Source: Saccharibacillus alkalitolerans
GTDB lineage: Bacteria; Bacillota; Bacilli; Paenibacillales; Paenibacillaceae
DNA: 64,000 bases
Reading direction: 5' to 3'
NCBI RefSeq assembly: GCF_011090185.1
Contig: NZ_JAAFGS010000002.1
Location: forward strand, 124,001-188,000
The position numbers and the translations under genes are program-made. The notes below the pieces were generated by a model. That model was given only the letters and a program-made list of their open reading frames with translations, did no database searches and was not told where the DNA came from. Positions 27,904 to 35,742 of this stretch are shown piece after piece. How positions within the stretch are numbered: position 1 is the first letter of the stretch; the number at the start of each line of letters is the position of its first letter.

Positions 27904-27912
27904 ATATTAGCA
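27904..27912 (-). promoter_or_regulatory. Extended -10 promoter of protease gene 2
   Basis: TGC-TAATAT on the minus strand, with the downstream CTAATATAGTTGGCAAG shared with protease gene 1. The -35 is poor, as is usual for TGn promoters. The leader is about 127 bases. Confidence 0.5.
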
Positions 27913-27990
27913 AACGATGATAAAAAATGCTACACAAAAATAAGGAAAATAAATCCTTTAGATGGTTTCGTCTTCCTGCGGCGGACACAG

Positions 27991-28022
27991 AAAAAAGCCG
28001 GGACTGCAGTCCCGGCTTTTTT
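27991..28022 (-). terminator. Terminator of the YcdB/SLH gene
   Basis: AAAAAAGCCGGGACTG and CAGTCCCGGCTTTTTT form a perfect palindromic stem. Confidence 0.93.
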
Positions 28023-28052
28023 CTCGGTATATTGTCCGCGAGCGCGGATCGC

Positions 28053-30341
28053 TTACCACGAATTCCAGTTCATGAACGTATCCGTCTTCCCCTGCAGATC
28101 GGCCAGCTTGCTCAGCACGAAAGCCGCGTCTGCCCGGGTTACCGCTTTCTCGGGCAGGAAGCTGCCGTTCACCGCCGGAAGCAGGCCCAATTTCATCGCC
28201 AACGCCGCGTCTCCTTTATGTTCGATCGCCGCGGAATCGGCGATGCCCGGAAGGTCGACGGCCGAGTTGTAGTAGCCGGCGAGCTTGTCGTAATTCAGCA
28301 CGCCCATCAGCAGATGCGCCAGCCCGTCGCGGGTCAGCTCGGCTTCGGGTTTGAAATCGGACAACTTGTTCGGCGTCACCCAGTTTTGGCCGGCCAGGTA
28401 TCCCAGCGCCGCTTGATACGGGCTGTCCACATCCACATCGCGGAACAAGGCCATGCCGGTATAAGCGTCGTAAACCGAGTAATCGGGCTGCATGGCACGC
28501 GCCAGCATATCCGCCCATTCGCCGCGCGTCAAACGGGCATCGGGATTCGCTTTGCCCGCCGCGTCGAGCGTCAGGACTCCGTGATCGAGCATTTCTTTGA
28601 GCGCGGCCTCGTTTTCGTGTCCCGCAATGTCGGACGCGGCGTCGGACGGATGCCCGGAGGCATCGGGACCGTTCAGCGTTTTCCAGCTGCCGTCCGAAGC
28701 GTCGAGCACATTGGAGACGCTCAGCTGGCTGCCGGATTTCAGCATCGGCAGATAGGTCAATTTCATCTCCGAGGTTCCCGCATTTGAAGCTCCGGAAGTC
28801 GGACGGCCGAAACGGTTATAGTAAAGTCCCAATTCGGTCGCTTCCAGGAATTTCGCTTTGGCTTCGGCCGCGGAAATCTTGACGGCGTCCGGGGAAGGGA
28901 AGCTTCCTCTGACCGAAAGCGAAGGTTCGTTGACATAATATTCCGTCAGCGCTCCCTGCGCGTCGAATGTCGCGCTGGCCGTGTCGCCCAGGACGGGAAG
29001 CCCGTTTTCATAGCGTTGGAATCCGTACGTCAGGATCGGGTCGCCTTTCTGCGGCGCGGAAACCAGTCTCCATTTTTCCGCGTTCGGCAGCAGCTTGGCC
29101 GCCCATGCCGCCGCGCGCGCTTTGCTCGGCGCTTCGGCCTTCGCTCCGGAAGCGCCCTGTCCGGCCTGGTCGAAGAAATAATAGTTGTAGATTTGCCCGG
29201 TCGCCGCATCCAACTGCACATTGATGCTGTTCGTGCGGCCTTTCACGACGCTTCTGAAGTCGAGCACCCATACTTCGGTTCCTTTTTTCGGGTAGTCCTG
29301 CGTATGGGTCTGTTGGCTGCTCAGCTTGTACCCCTGCGGGATCAGTCCCAGCTTCTCGATCCGCTGACGCGCGGCTTCTTCCGTCTTGAGCGGCTCCGGC
29401 GGAGCGGAAGCGGCCGATTTGACCGCTTCGCCTTCCGGCGCCGCGGCGGAAGCGTAGGGAAGGCCGGTCGTCGGGTCCAGCCGCTCTCCGTCGGACGCGT
29501 CGATGGGAGCGAGCGACGCGTCCGACGGCGCATAGCCCAGATAATAGCCGGACAATGCTCCTTCAAGGCTGCCCGAAGGAATATAAGCCAGCTTCGCGCC
29601 GAAAGCCGATGCGAAGGCCTCGCGCGCTTTGTCCGCCGCGATTTTCGGGACGGCCGAAGGGTACGGCAGGCGGCTCAGGCCGCGCGTATAGGCCGTTACG
29701 TTTCCGGCGCGGTCGACCGACACGGTGAGCGTTTCGCTTCGCGAAGGAACCCCGTTTACTTTGAGCAGGAACCAGAACGAATAATCCGGGCTGCCGAACA
29801 ACGGCGTTATCGTATCGGCACTTTCGTCGGACTCGTTTTCTCCCGCAAAGTCGGAAGCTTTTTTATCGGGGAGCGCGCGCAGCAGGAAGGCGAGCGCCCG
29901 CTCGGCCGCCTTGTCGCGCGTCAGCTCGGGATCCGTGTTTCGGGCGGAAAACGCCGTCGTGTAGGCGTCCACCACGATTCCGCTCACGGCATCGACCGTC
30001 GCCGAAGCGGAATCGTCTTCGCTTCCGGGCAGCGTATATGTAAGTCTCCAACTTTTGACGGCAATATGGTCGCTCTCGTAGTCGGCGCTGTATTCGGCCG
30101 TCGTCACCCGATCCGGCGTCAGTTCCGGAAACAGCTTCCGCACCGCGGCCGCGGCCGCGGCAGACGAGACTTTCGCGCCCTGCGGAATCGACTTCGTCAG
30201 CTCGGACGTCGTAAAATCCGTCGATTTTTCGGCCGCCGCCGAAGCTTGACCGGCCAGTACCGGCGTGCACAGCATGGCCGCGGCCAGCACCGCCGCCGCC
30301 GTTCTGCGGGCAGACGAAAACTCCCGTTTGTTCTTCTTCAT
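28053..30341 (-). CDS. Surface protein with YcdB/YcdC domains and SLH repeats
   Basis: The 762-residue protein has a signal peptide (MKKNKREFSSARRTAAAVLAAA.., cleavage after QASA). Two YcdB/YcdC-like PepSY-related units follow; each pairs a helix with strand sequences such as WRLTYTLPG, SGIVVDAYT and TGQIYNYYFFDQ. From about residue 580 three degenerate SLH-type repeats follow (LKEMLDHGVLTLDAAGKANP, YQAALGYLAGQNWVTPNKLS, ALAMKLGLLPAVNGSFLPEK). The protein should sit on the cell surface. YcdB/YcdC domains are of unknown function and are common in Paenibacillaceae. It is transcribed alone, upstream of and in the same direction as the two proteases. Confidence 0.85.
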   Translation of the reverse strand: MKKNKREFSSARRTAAAVLAAAMLCTPVLAGQASAAAEKSTDFTTSELTKSIPQGAKVSSAAAAAAVRKLFPELTPDRVTTAEYSADYESDHIAVKSWRLTYTLPGSEDDSASATVDAVSGIVVDAYTTAFSARNTDPELTRDKAAERALAFLLRALPDKKASDFAGENESDESADTITPLFGSPDYSFWFLLKVNGVPSRSETLTVSVDRAGNVTAYTRGLSRLPYPSAVPKIAADKAREAFASAFGAKLAYIPSGSLEGALSGYYLGYAPSDASLAPIDASDGERLDPTTGLPYASAAAPEGEAVKSAASAPPEPLKTEEAARQRIEKLGLIPQGYKLSSQQTHTQDYPKKGTEVWVLDFRSVVKGRTNSINVQLDAATGQIYNYYFFDQAGQGASGAKAEAPSKARAAAWAAKLLPNAEKWRLVSAPQKGDPILTYGFQRYENGLPVLGDTASATFDAQGALTEYYVNEPSLSVRGSFPSPDAVKISAAEAKAKFLEATELGLYYNRFGRPTSGASNAGTSEMKLTYLPMLKSGSQLSVSNVLDASDGSWKTLNGPDASGHPSDAASDIAGHENEAALKEMLDHGVLTLDAAGKANPDARLTRGEWADMLARAMQPDYSVYDAYTGMALFRDVDVDSPYQAALGYLAGQNWVTPNKLSDFKPEAELTRDGLAHLLMGVLNYDKLAGYYNSAVDLPGIADSAAIEHKGDAALAMKLGLLPAVNGSFLPEKAVTRADAAFVLSKLADLQGKTDTFMNWNSW

Positions 30342-30540
30342 TCTGATTGCTCCTTTCGATTCTCGGGGGCCCTGGAAGGCTTGGCTCCCGACAAAAAGGC
30401 CCTTTGGCGGACCTTTCTTCCTGTTCCTATCTTATCACCGGGCAAAAAAAGAAAAGTTACGTTCAGGAGACGAAGCGGAAACGAAAAAATGACAAAAAGC
30501 CCCTAGGCGAAGAGGCTCGTCCTCTCTTTCGAGACACGCA

Positions 30541-30568
30541 AAAAGGCTCGCCCGGGAGCGAGCCCTTA
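30541..30568 (-). terminator. Terminator of the AIM24-like gene
   Basis: GGCTCGC and GCGAGCC form a stem around CCGGGA, with A5 upstream giving the minus-strand T-run. Confidence 0.85.
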
Positions 30569-30590
30569 AATCGGCGGATAAGCGTTCGCG

Positions 30591-31274
30591 TCAGCTGCGG
30601 CCGCCCGGAATGTACGGTCTGATCCATTCGCCGAACGACTTCGGACTGCGGGTCTGAATCAAGACGACGCCTTCCCCGCGGAAGCGGCAGACAAGGCCTT
30701 CTCCGCTCGTGAAGCTGGACACCCAGCCTTTGGATGCTTTTTCGATATCGTAGCGCATGTAGTCCGGCCAAGCCACGAGATGCCCGTTGTCGACGACGAC
30801 TTCTTGCCCCACTCCCAGATTGATCGCGTGGATGCCGCCGTAAGAAGACAGAAATACCGTTCCTTTTCCGCTGATTTCGATGATGAAAAAGCCTTCGCCG
30901 GACATCAGCCCCCGACTCAGATTCTGCATTTTCGTGTTGACTTGAATTCCGGCCGTGCCGGCCAAAAATCCGTCTTTTTGCACCAGCAGGCTGTAAGAAC
31001 CGTCGAGCTCCACCGCTTCGATCGCCCCCGGGCTGGACGGAGCCAGCGTCGCCTCGCCTTGACGGCCGACCGACAACAGCTCCTGGAAGAAGAACGACTC
31101 GCCGCTGAGCATCCGCCCCAGACCGCGCATGATGCCGCCGTCCGCGGTGCCTTTCAGTTCGATATTCGGCGACATGGAGACCATCGCGCCCGATTCGGCC
31201 TTAATGCTTTCCCCGCCTTCGAGTTGAACCTGAAGCAGCGGGAACGCGCCTTGATACAAGATTTGATATTGCAT
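30591..31274 (-). CDS. AIM24/TIGR00266-family protein
   Basis: The 227-residue protein starts MQYQILYQGAFPLLQVQLEGG behind GGGGAGAGGGGG. The repeated beta pattern with GESIKAESGAMVSMSPNIEL, GLGRMLSGESFFFQELLS and GLMSGEGFFIIEISGKGTVFL is typical of the AIM24 (TIGR00266) family of tryptophan-RNA-binding-attenuator-like beta-barrels. It has no signal peptide. The function in bacteria is unknown. Single-gene transcript, divergent from the cyclophilin lipoprotein gene. Confidence 0.88.
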   Translation of the reverse strand: MQYQILYQGAFPLLQVQLEGGESIKAESGAMVSMSPNIELKGTADGGIMRGLGRMLSGESFFFQELLSVGRQGEATLAPSSPGAIEAVELDGSYSLLVQKDGFLAGTAGIQVNTKMQNLSRGLMSGEGFFIIEISGKGTVFLSSYGGIHAINLGVGQEVVVDNGHLVAWPDYMRYDIEKASKGWVSSFTSGEGLVCRFRGEGVVLIQTRSPKSFGEWIRPYIPGGRS

Positions 31275-31346
31275 GCCTGATTGCCCCCTCTCCCCTCCAT
31301 CTTAATGAGATTTAGCCCGCCGCGCAATGGAGTTCGCAGCCGGCTG

Positions 31347-31355
31347 TGCTATAAT
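31347..31355 (+). promoter_or_regulatory. Extended -10 promoter (TGC-TATAAT)
   Basis: A perfect TATAAT with TGn lies 66 bases before the cyclophilin lipoprotein start. The -35 is weak. Confidence 0.6.
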
Positions 31356-31420
31356 CAGATGCAGCGATACGCACAATGGCGCAGGATCGCCACAATTCAT
31401 TCAATCAAGGGGGCAACACC

Positions 31421-32128
31421 ATGTACAGAAACGGGAGAGCCGGACGCAGAACGATGCTGGCCGCGCTCCTGATGCTGACGCTGCTTCTGCTCGCCGCCTG
31501 CGGGTCCAAGGCCCCGCAGAAGGATGCGCCGGCAGCGGAAGCGCAAAGTCAAACCGAAACGAATACCGCTCCGGCAGCGGGCGACCCGACGCAGAGCGGC
31601 GGACAGAATCCTGTCGTGACGATCGAAATGGATAACGGCGGCATCATCAAGCTGGAGCTGTACCCGGAGGTCGCGCCGAATACGGTCAACAACTTCATCT
31701 CGCTGGCCAAATCGGGATTTTATGACGGACTGACGTTCCACCGCGTGATTCCCGGTTACATTATTCAGGGCGGCGACCCGAACGGCAGCGGCAAAGGCGG
31801 ACCGGGCTACGCGATCAAGGGAGAGTTCACTTCGAACGGATTCAACAATACGCTCAAGCATACCGAGGGCGTTCTGTCGATGGCGCGTACGGAAGAACCC
31901 GATTCGGCCGGTTCGCAGTTCTTCATCATGCTGGCGGCACAGCCGAGCCTCGACGATCTGTATGCCGCTTTCGGCAAAGTGACCGAGGGCATGGACGTGG
32001 TGAATGCCGTCGCCATGCTGCCGACGGGCACCAACGACAAGCCGAGCTCGACGGAAGGCGCGACGATGAAGACCGTTACGGTCGACACCTTCGGCAAAGA
32101 ATATCCGGAACCGGAAAAGATTCAGTAA
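31421..32128 (+). CDS. Cyclophilin-type peptidyl-prolyl isomerase lipoprotein
   Basis: The 235-residue protein starts [17 protein letters not shown] behind AAGGGGG. The lipobox LLAAC (Cys near 27) is followed by an Ala/Gln linker and a cyclophilin domain with [20 protein letters not shown] (catalytic FHRV), [26 protein letters not shown] and [15 protein letters not shown]. It should catalyse proline cis/trans isomerisation in proteins at the outer membrane face, helping exported proteins fold. The gene ends one base before a cysteine-cluster gene, so the two form an operon. Confidence 0.92.
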   Translation: MYRNGRAGRRTMLAALLMLTLLLLAACGSKAPQKDAPAAEAQSQTETNTAPAAGDPTQSGGQNPVVTIEMDNGGIIKLELYPEVAPNTVNNFISLAKSGFYDGLTFHRVIPGYIIQGGDPNGSGKGGPGYAIKGEFTSNGFNNTLKHTEGVLSMARTEEPDSAGSQFFIMLAAQPSLDDLYAAFGKVTEGMDVVNAVAMLPTGTNDKPSSTEGATMKTVTVDTFGKEYPEPEKIQ

Positions 32129-32129
32129 C

Positions 32130-32396
32130 ATGGATACCGAATTCGAGTGCCGCGAAGGCTGCGGAGCCTGCTGCACCGCCGTATCGATCGCCTCTCCGAT
32201 TCCGGGCATGCCCGGCGGAAAGCCCGCTGGCGTGCCGTGCGTGCAGCTCGACGAGCGCCGACGCTGCAAATTGTTCGGGCGGACCGAACGTCCGGCCGTC
32301 TGCGGCGGACTGCCGCCTTCTCCCGAAATGTGCGGTTCTTCCACCGAGGAGGCCTTTGCCTATCTCGCATGGCTGGAACGCGAGACGACACCTTGA
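32130..32396 (+). CDS. YkgJ-type cysteine-cluster protein
   Basis: The 88-residue protein begins [19 protein letters not shown]. The motif CREGCGACC and the later [25 protein letters not shown] and EMCG are the Cys pattern of the YkgJ family (UPF0153), thought to bind a metal or iron-sulfur cluster. It has no membrane segment. The role is unknown. It starts one base after the cyclophilin lipoprotein stop, so it is probably translated by coupling. A terminator follows. Confidence 0.88.
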   Translation: MDTEFECREGCGACCTAVSIASPIPGMPGGKPAGVPCVQLDERRRCKLFGRTERPAVCGGLPPSPEMCGSSTEEAFAYLAWLERETTP

Positions 32397-32413
32397 TCCG
32401 TTAAAAAACCGCG

Positions 32414-32455
32414 AAAAACCGCCGGACGCCTATCAGGCGCACCGGCGGTTTTTTT
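32414..32455 (+). terminator. Rho-independent terminator
   Basis: AAAAACCGCCGG pairs with CCGGCGGTTTTT, with an inner CGCC/GGCG helix. Confidence 0.92.
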
Positions 32456-32612
32456 GTCGAGCCCGGCGGCGCGCGCAGAGCGCAAACGACCGGGAGAAAC
32501 GGGCATGCTTCGGCCGGACGCTTTTGCGGCGGCGCGTCCGGGTGTGACCTCACGGGCGAAATCGGTTATATTTAAAACGTGAATCCGGTCCGGAAAGGAA
32601 AGTGCAACCCCC

Positions 32613-33356
32613 ATGAACAAATCCGCAAAACCATTCGGTTCCCGCTTCGCCATGCTGCTTCTTCCGCTGGCGTTCTCCCTGCTGCTGAGCGCCTGTGCCC
32701 GGGGCGAAGTGGACGTCACCGTCAAAACGAACGGTACCGCCGATATTCTCATGAACGCCACCATCGACGAATCGGCGCTGAAGACGATCGGCCAGAACGA
32801 TCTTCCCGAACAGATCGCTTCGAGCCTGCGCGAACAGGGATTGGACGCCCGGGCGATCAGCCGCGACGGACAGTCGGGGATCAGCGCCTCGCGCACGGTA
32901 GAGATCAGCGGCGGGGAACTGCCCGAACTGCCGGAAGGCATCACGGTGGAAGACCGCAAGGAAGAAGGCTTATTCTCGACAACCCATCATTTCGTCGTGG
33001 TCGCCGACCCGCCCGAACTGATTCCGCGCGAATCTTCGTCGCTGACCGGCTTTATCGGATCGCGCCTGCTGAGCCGGTTCGTCGAAAAAGAGTTCGACTT
33101 CGACTTCAAACTCACTCTCCCGATCAAGCCGGACGCGAACAATGCCGACGAGGTCTCCGCCGACGGCCGGACGTTGATCTGGAATATCGCCGCCACGCGC
33201 GAGAACCGGATCGAGCTGACGCTGACCGTGCCGAAGGTGCGACAGATCGTCTACGCCGCCTCCGCCGTGCTGGTCGCCGTTATCGCGCTGACCGTCTTCC
33301 TGCTGCTGCGCCGCAAACGCAAGAAGCAGGCTTCCTCCGCCCCAAGCAATCCTTAA
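32613..33356 (+). CDS. DUF3153/LppM-like membrane-anchored lipoprotein
   Basis: The 247-residue protein has a signal peptide ending in lipobox LLSAC (Cys near 28), an extracytoplasmic beta-rich domain (EVDVTVKTNGTADILMNATI.. to ENRIELTLTVPK), a C-terminal membrane helix (IVYAASAVLVAVIALTVFLLL) and a basic cytoplasmic tail (RRKRKKQ). The domain order matches the DUF3153 (LppM-like) family of unknown function. Both a lipid anchor and a membrane helix would fix it at the membrane. Single gene with its own terminator. Confidence 0.82.
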   Translation: MNKSAKPFGSRFAMLLLPLAFSLLLSACARGEVDVTVKTNGTADILMNATIDESALKTIGQNDLPEQIASSLREQGLDARAISRDGQSGISASRTVEISGGELPELPEGITVEDRKEEGLFSTTHHFVVVADPPELIPRESSSLTGFIGSRLLSRFVEKEFDFDFKLTLPIKPDANNADEVSADGRTLIWNIAATRENRIELTLTVPKVRQIVYAASAVLVAVIALTVFLLLRRKRKKQASSAPSNP

Positions 33357-33360
33357 CGCC

Positions 33361-33392
33361 GAAAAGCCGACGGAATTCTCCGTCGGCTTTTC
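33361..33392. terminator. Bidirectional terminator
   Basis: GAAAAGCCGACGGA and TCCGTCGGCTTTTC form a 14-bp perfect stem between convergent genes. Confidence 0.92.
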
Positions 33393-33440
33393 GATGTCCG
33401 GAGCGCTCGCCGCATCCAAAGCGGGGCCGGGCATCCTCCT

Positions 33441-34175
33441 TCAACCCCGCAGCCTCCTTCTTGTCACCGCACCGCTTCCGCAGTTGTACACCGCGTATTC
33501 CCGGCCGGTCAGATCCACGAGCGCAAGCCCCCGCGATTCCTCGATCGCATACGTGTGCGAGCCCAGATCGCAGTTCAGACGCGCGCCGTCGAAGCAGATG
33601 AATTCGCACGGCGTGTGGCCGTGCACGACCGTTCGGCCCCCCGTCGCTTGAAGGACCGATTCGCGCGAATACGCGTAAAATTCATTTTCCGACATCCATA
33701 AAATATCCCGGCTCTGTTCGTAAAGCGGCTGGTCCGGCACGAATCCCGCATGCGTATAAACATACTCGTCGTCTTCCGCCACCATCGGCAGCGTCAGCAG
33801 CCAATCCAGGTTTTCCCGGCTTTCCGCGTCGTCCTCGAACGTGCGCTCGAAGCTCGCCAGCGCTTCCGCTCCGCCGTGGATCAGCCACATCTTCGATTTG
33901 TCCGCGCGGTACCATTTCAGCATCTCTTCATGGTTGCCGGTCAGCACCGTCACCCGCTCCGGGTGCGTCAGCTGAAGCGTGCGCAGATAGCGGACGACCA
34001 GCGCGCTGTCCGGTCCGCGGTCGATGAGGTCGCCGCCAACCGTCAGCCGGTCGTTGAACGCATCGTAGTCCATTTCCCGCAGCAGCTCGATGAGTCCGCG
34101 GTATTCGCCGTGAATATCGGTGACGAACAGCTTGCGTTCTTCCGTTTTCGGGGTCATTGTCAGGTTCACATCCAT
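33441..34175 (-). CDS. Metallophosphoesterase (PrpA-like serine/threonine phosphatase family)
   Basis: The 244-residue protein was started at MDVNLTMTPKTEERK, with GGAAAG upstream. The calcineurin-like motifs are FVTDIHGEYRGL (D-x-H), GGDLIDRGPDS (GDxxDRG), LTGNHEEM (GNHE), then WLIHGG, YTHAG and VVHGHTPCE. This is the PPP-type bacterial phosphatase pattern (PrpA/ApaH-like). It should hydrolyse phosphoester bonds with two metal ions. Protein phosphatase or nucleotide hydrolase activity cannot be told apart here. It is divergent from the LacI-type regulator, sharing a 238-bp intergenic region that holds a palindromic operator. Confidence 0.85.
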   Translation of the reverse strand: MDVNLTMTPKTEERKLFVTDIHGEYRGLIELLREMDYDAFNDRLTVGGDLIDRGPDSALVVRYLRTLQLTHPERVTVLTGNHEEMLKWYRADKSKMWLIHGGAEALASFERTFEDDAESRENLDWLLTLPMVAEDDEYVYTHAGFVPDQPLYEQSRDILWMSENEFYAYSRESVLQATGGRTVVHGHTPCEFICFDGARLNCDLGSHTYAIEESRGLALVDLTGREYAVYNCGSGAVTRRRLRG

Positions 34176-34254
34176 GAAAAAGTTTCTTTCCATTATACCT
34201 GATTGCCGGCTCATTCGCCTCTTTCCCGCCTTCTCCATCCTTCCCCACACCCCA

Positions 34255-34280
34255 CAAAATGATGGTTTTACATCATTTTG
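34255..34280. promoter_or_regulatory. Palindromic operator O1
   Basis: CAAAATGATG-GTTTTA-CATCATTTTG is a perfect 10-bp inverted repeat with a 6-bp spacer. The same half-sites recur before the ABC importer. It is the likely binding site of the LacI-family regulator encoded just downstream. It lies 27 bp upstream of the regulator's -35 element. Confidence 0.75.
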
Positions 34281-34306
34281 TATCAGACAAAATCCGATCA
34301 TTGGCA

Positions 34307-34335
34307 TTGACACCCTGCCGCAATTGGTCTATCAT
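34307..34335 (+). promoter_or_regulatory. Sigma-A promoter of the LacI-type regulator
   Basis: TTGACA (34307-34312), 17-bp spacer, TATCAT (34330-34335), 79 bases before the start codon. Confidence 0.8.
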
Positions 34336-34413
34336 CTTCCCCAAACCGGAGTAAGCGATTGCAAGAAGGGTACATACCGTTCTGCCGCCATTTTATGCAA
34401 AGGATCCGATGCC

Positions 34414-35445
34414 ATGAATACGAAAAAACGTCTGACCGTCAAAGAAATCGCGCGGGAGGTCGGCTTGTCGGTCGCCACCGTGGACCGCGTGCTGAACAAG
34501 CGAGGCAACGTCAAACCGCAGACCGTTCAGCTTGTCATGGACAAGATTCGCGAGATGGAGTACACCCCCAACCGTTCGGCCAGCTTTTTGTCGAAAGGAC
34601 GCAGCATCTCGCTGGCCGTCGCTTTCCCCGAACTGCCGGAGTATTTCTGGAGCCAGGTCGAGAAAGGCATCGATGCCGCCGTCCGGGAGCTGAGGGATTT
34701 CGGTCTGGAAGTCCGGGCGATCCGTTCCAAAGATTACGATCTGACCGATCAGAAAAAAACGATGCTGCAGCTGGTCGACTCCGGCGAATACGACGCGATC
34801 GCCATCTCGCCGAACGATCCGCAGGAAATGACCGACGTGATCGACTACGCGATGAGCAAAGGCGTCGTGGTCGGCACGTTCAACAGCGATTCCCCGCTCA
34901 GCTCGCGGCTGTTCTACGTCGGCTGCGATTACCGGGTAGCGGGACGGCTGGCCGCGGATACGCTGTGCAGGATGGTGGGCAGACGGGGCAGGATCGGACT
35001 GATTATGTCCTATACCAACTTCCAGATGCAGCAAAAAGTGACGGGGTTCCGCGAAGTGATCGGCAGTTACCCACAAGTCGAGCTTCGCGCGCCGCTCAAA
35101 GTCGATCAGGAGGAATACACGTCGTTCGAGACATTCTCCGACTATTTCGAAGGCCTGGACGGCATTTATGTGGCCAGCGCCAAGCTGCACGTCATCGCGC
35201 GGCATCTGGAAGCGGCGGGTCTGGCGGGCCGGACGGTGCTGATCGGGCACGACATGAACGAGGAGATTCGGGACGGCCTGCAGCGCGATACGGTCACGGC
35301 CTCCATCTGTCAGGACCCGTTCAATCAAGGCTATCTGATCGTCAAGTCGCTGTTCGAGTATATGTCTTCAAGAAAACTGCCCGGCGCGCGGGAAAACATG
35401 AGCCGGCTCGAGCTCGTTACCCGGGAGAACGCCATGTATTACTAG
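34414..35445 (+). CDS. LacI-family transcriptional regulator
   Basis: The 343-residue protein starts MNTKKRLTVKEIAREVG behind AAAGGATC. The helix-turn-helix and hinge helix (VGLSVATVDRVLNKRGNV) are followed by a periplasmic-binding-protein-like domain from about residue 60 (SISLAVAFPELPEYFWSQVEKG; DAIAISPNDPQEM; GVVVGTFNSDSP; LIGHDMNEEIRDGL). The effector is probably a sugar. It sits directly upstream of the sugar ABC importer and alpha-xylosidase. Matching palindromes in front of itself and the importer make it the local regulator. Whether it represses or activates is open, since O1 lies upstream of, not over, its own promoter. Confidence 0.92.
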   Translation: MNTKKRLTVKEIAREVGLSVATVDRVLNKRGNVKPQTVQLVMDKIREMEYTPNRSASFLSKGRSISLAVAFPELPEYFWSQVEKGIDAAVRELRDFGLEVRAIRSKDYDLTDQKKTMLQLVDSGEYDAIAISPNDPQEMTDVIDYAMSKGVVVGTFNSDSPLSSRLFYVGCDYRVAGRLAADTLCRMVGRRGRIGLIMSYTNFQMQQKVTGFREVIGSYPQVELRAPLKVDQEEYTSFETFSDYFEGLDGIYVASAKLHVIARHLEAAGLAGRTVLIGHDMNEEIRDGLQRDTVTASICQDPFNQGYLIVKSLFEYMSSRKLPGARENMSRLELVTRENAMYY

Positions 35446-35541
35446 CTTGTCTTCGATAGATCGAGTCAAGCGATTACGAGTAAGAATCCGGTTCGGCATA
35501 GGCGGAAGACCGGCCCGACGGGGCAGTCCTTCCGTTTGCGC

Positions 35542-35567
35542 CAAAATGATGTACGTACATCATTTTC
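35542..35567. promoter_or_regulatory. Palindromic operator O2 before the importer
   Basis: CAAAATGATG-TACGTA-CATCATTTTC matches O1 in 19 of 20 half-site positions. A further half-site CATCATTTTG lies at 35578-35587. Confidence 0.78.
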
Positions 35568-35662
35568 TGATTATTATCATCATTTTGTTTATCCGTCTCG
35601 ACAGGTCTTTTGACGTGACCGGCCGACAGCCGCTCTACCTCTACTCGGCTCGCAGATCGTTT

Positions 35663-35676
35663 TGAAATCGCTTACG
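35663..35676 (+). promoter_or_regulatory. Candidate cre site in the importer leader
   Basis: TGAAATCGCTTACG matches TGWAANCGNTNWCA at 13 of 14 positions. Its position about 67 bp before the start codon fits CcpA roadblock repression. Confidence 0.55.
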
Positions 35677-35742
35677 GAATGGCAGGACCGTCTCTTCGAC
35701 ATCGATGTTTGCTCGTCCACTATCGTCAAAGGAGGATTTCCC

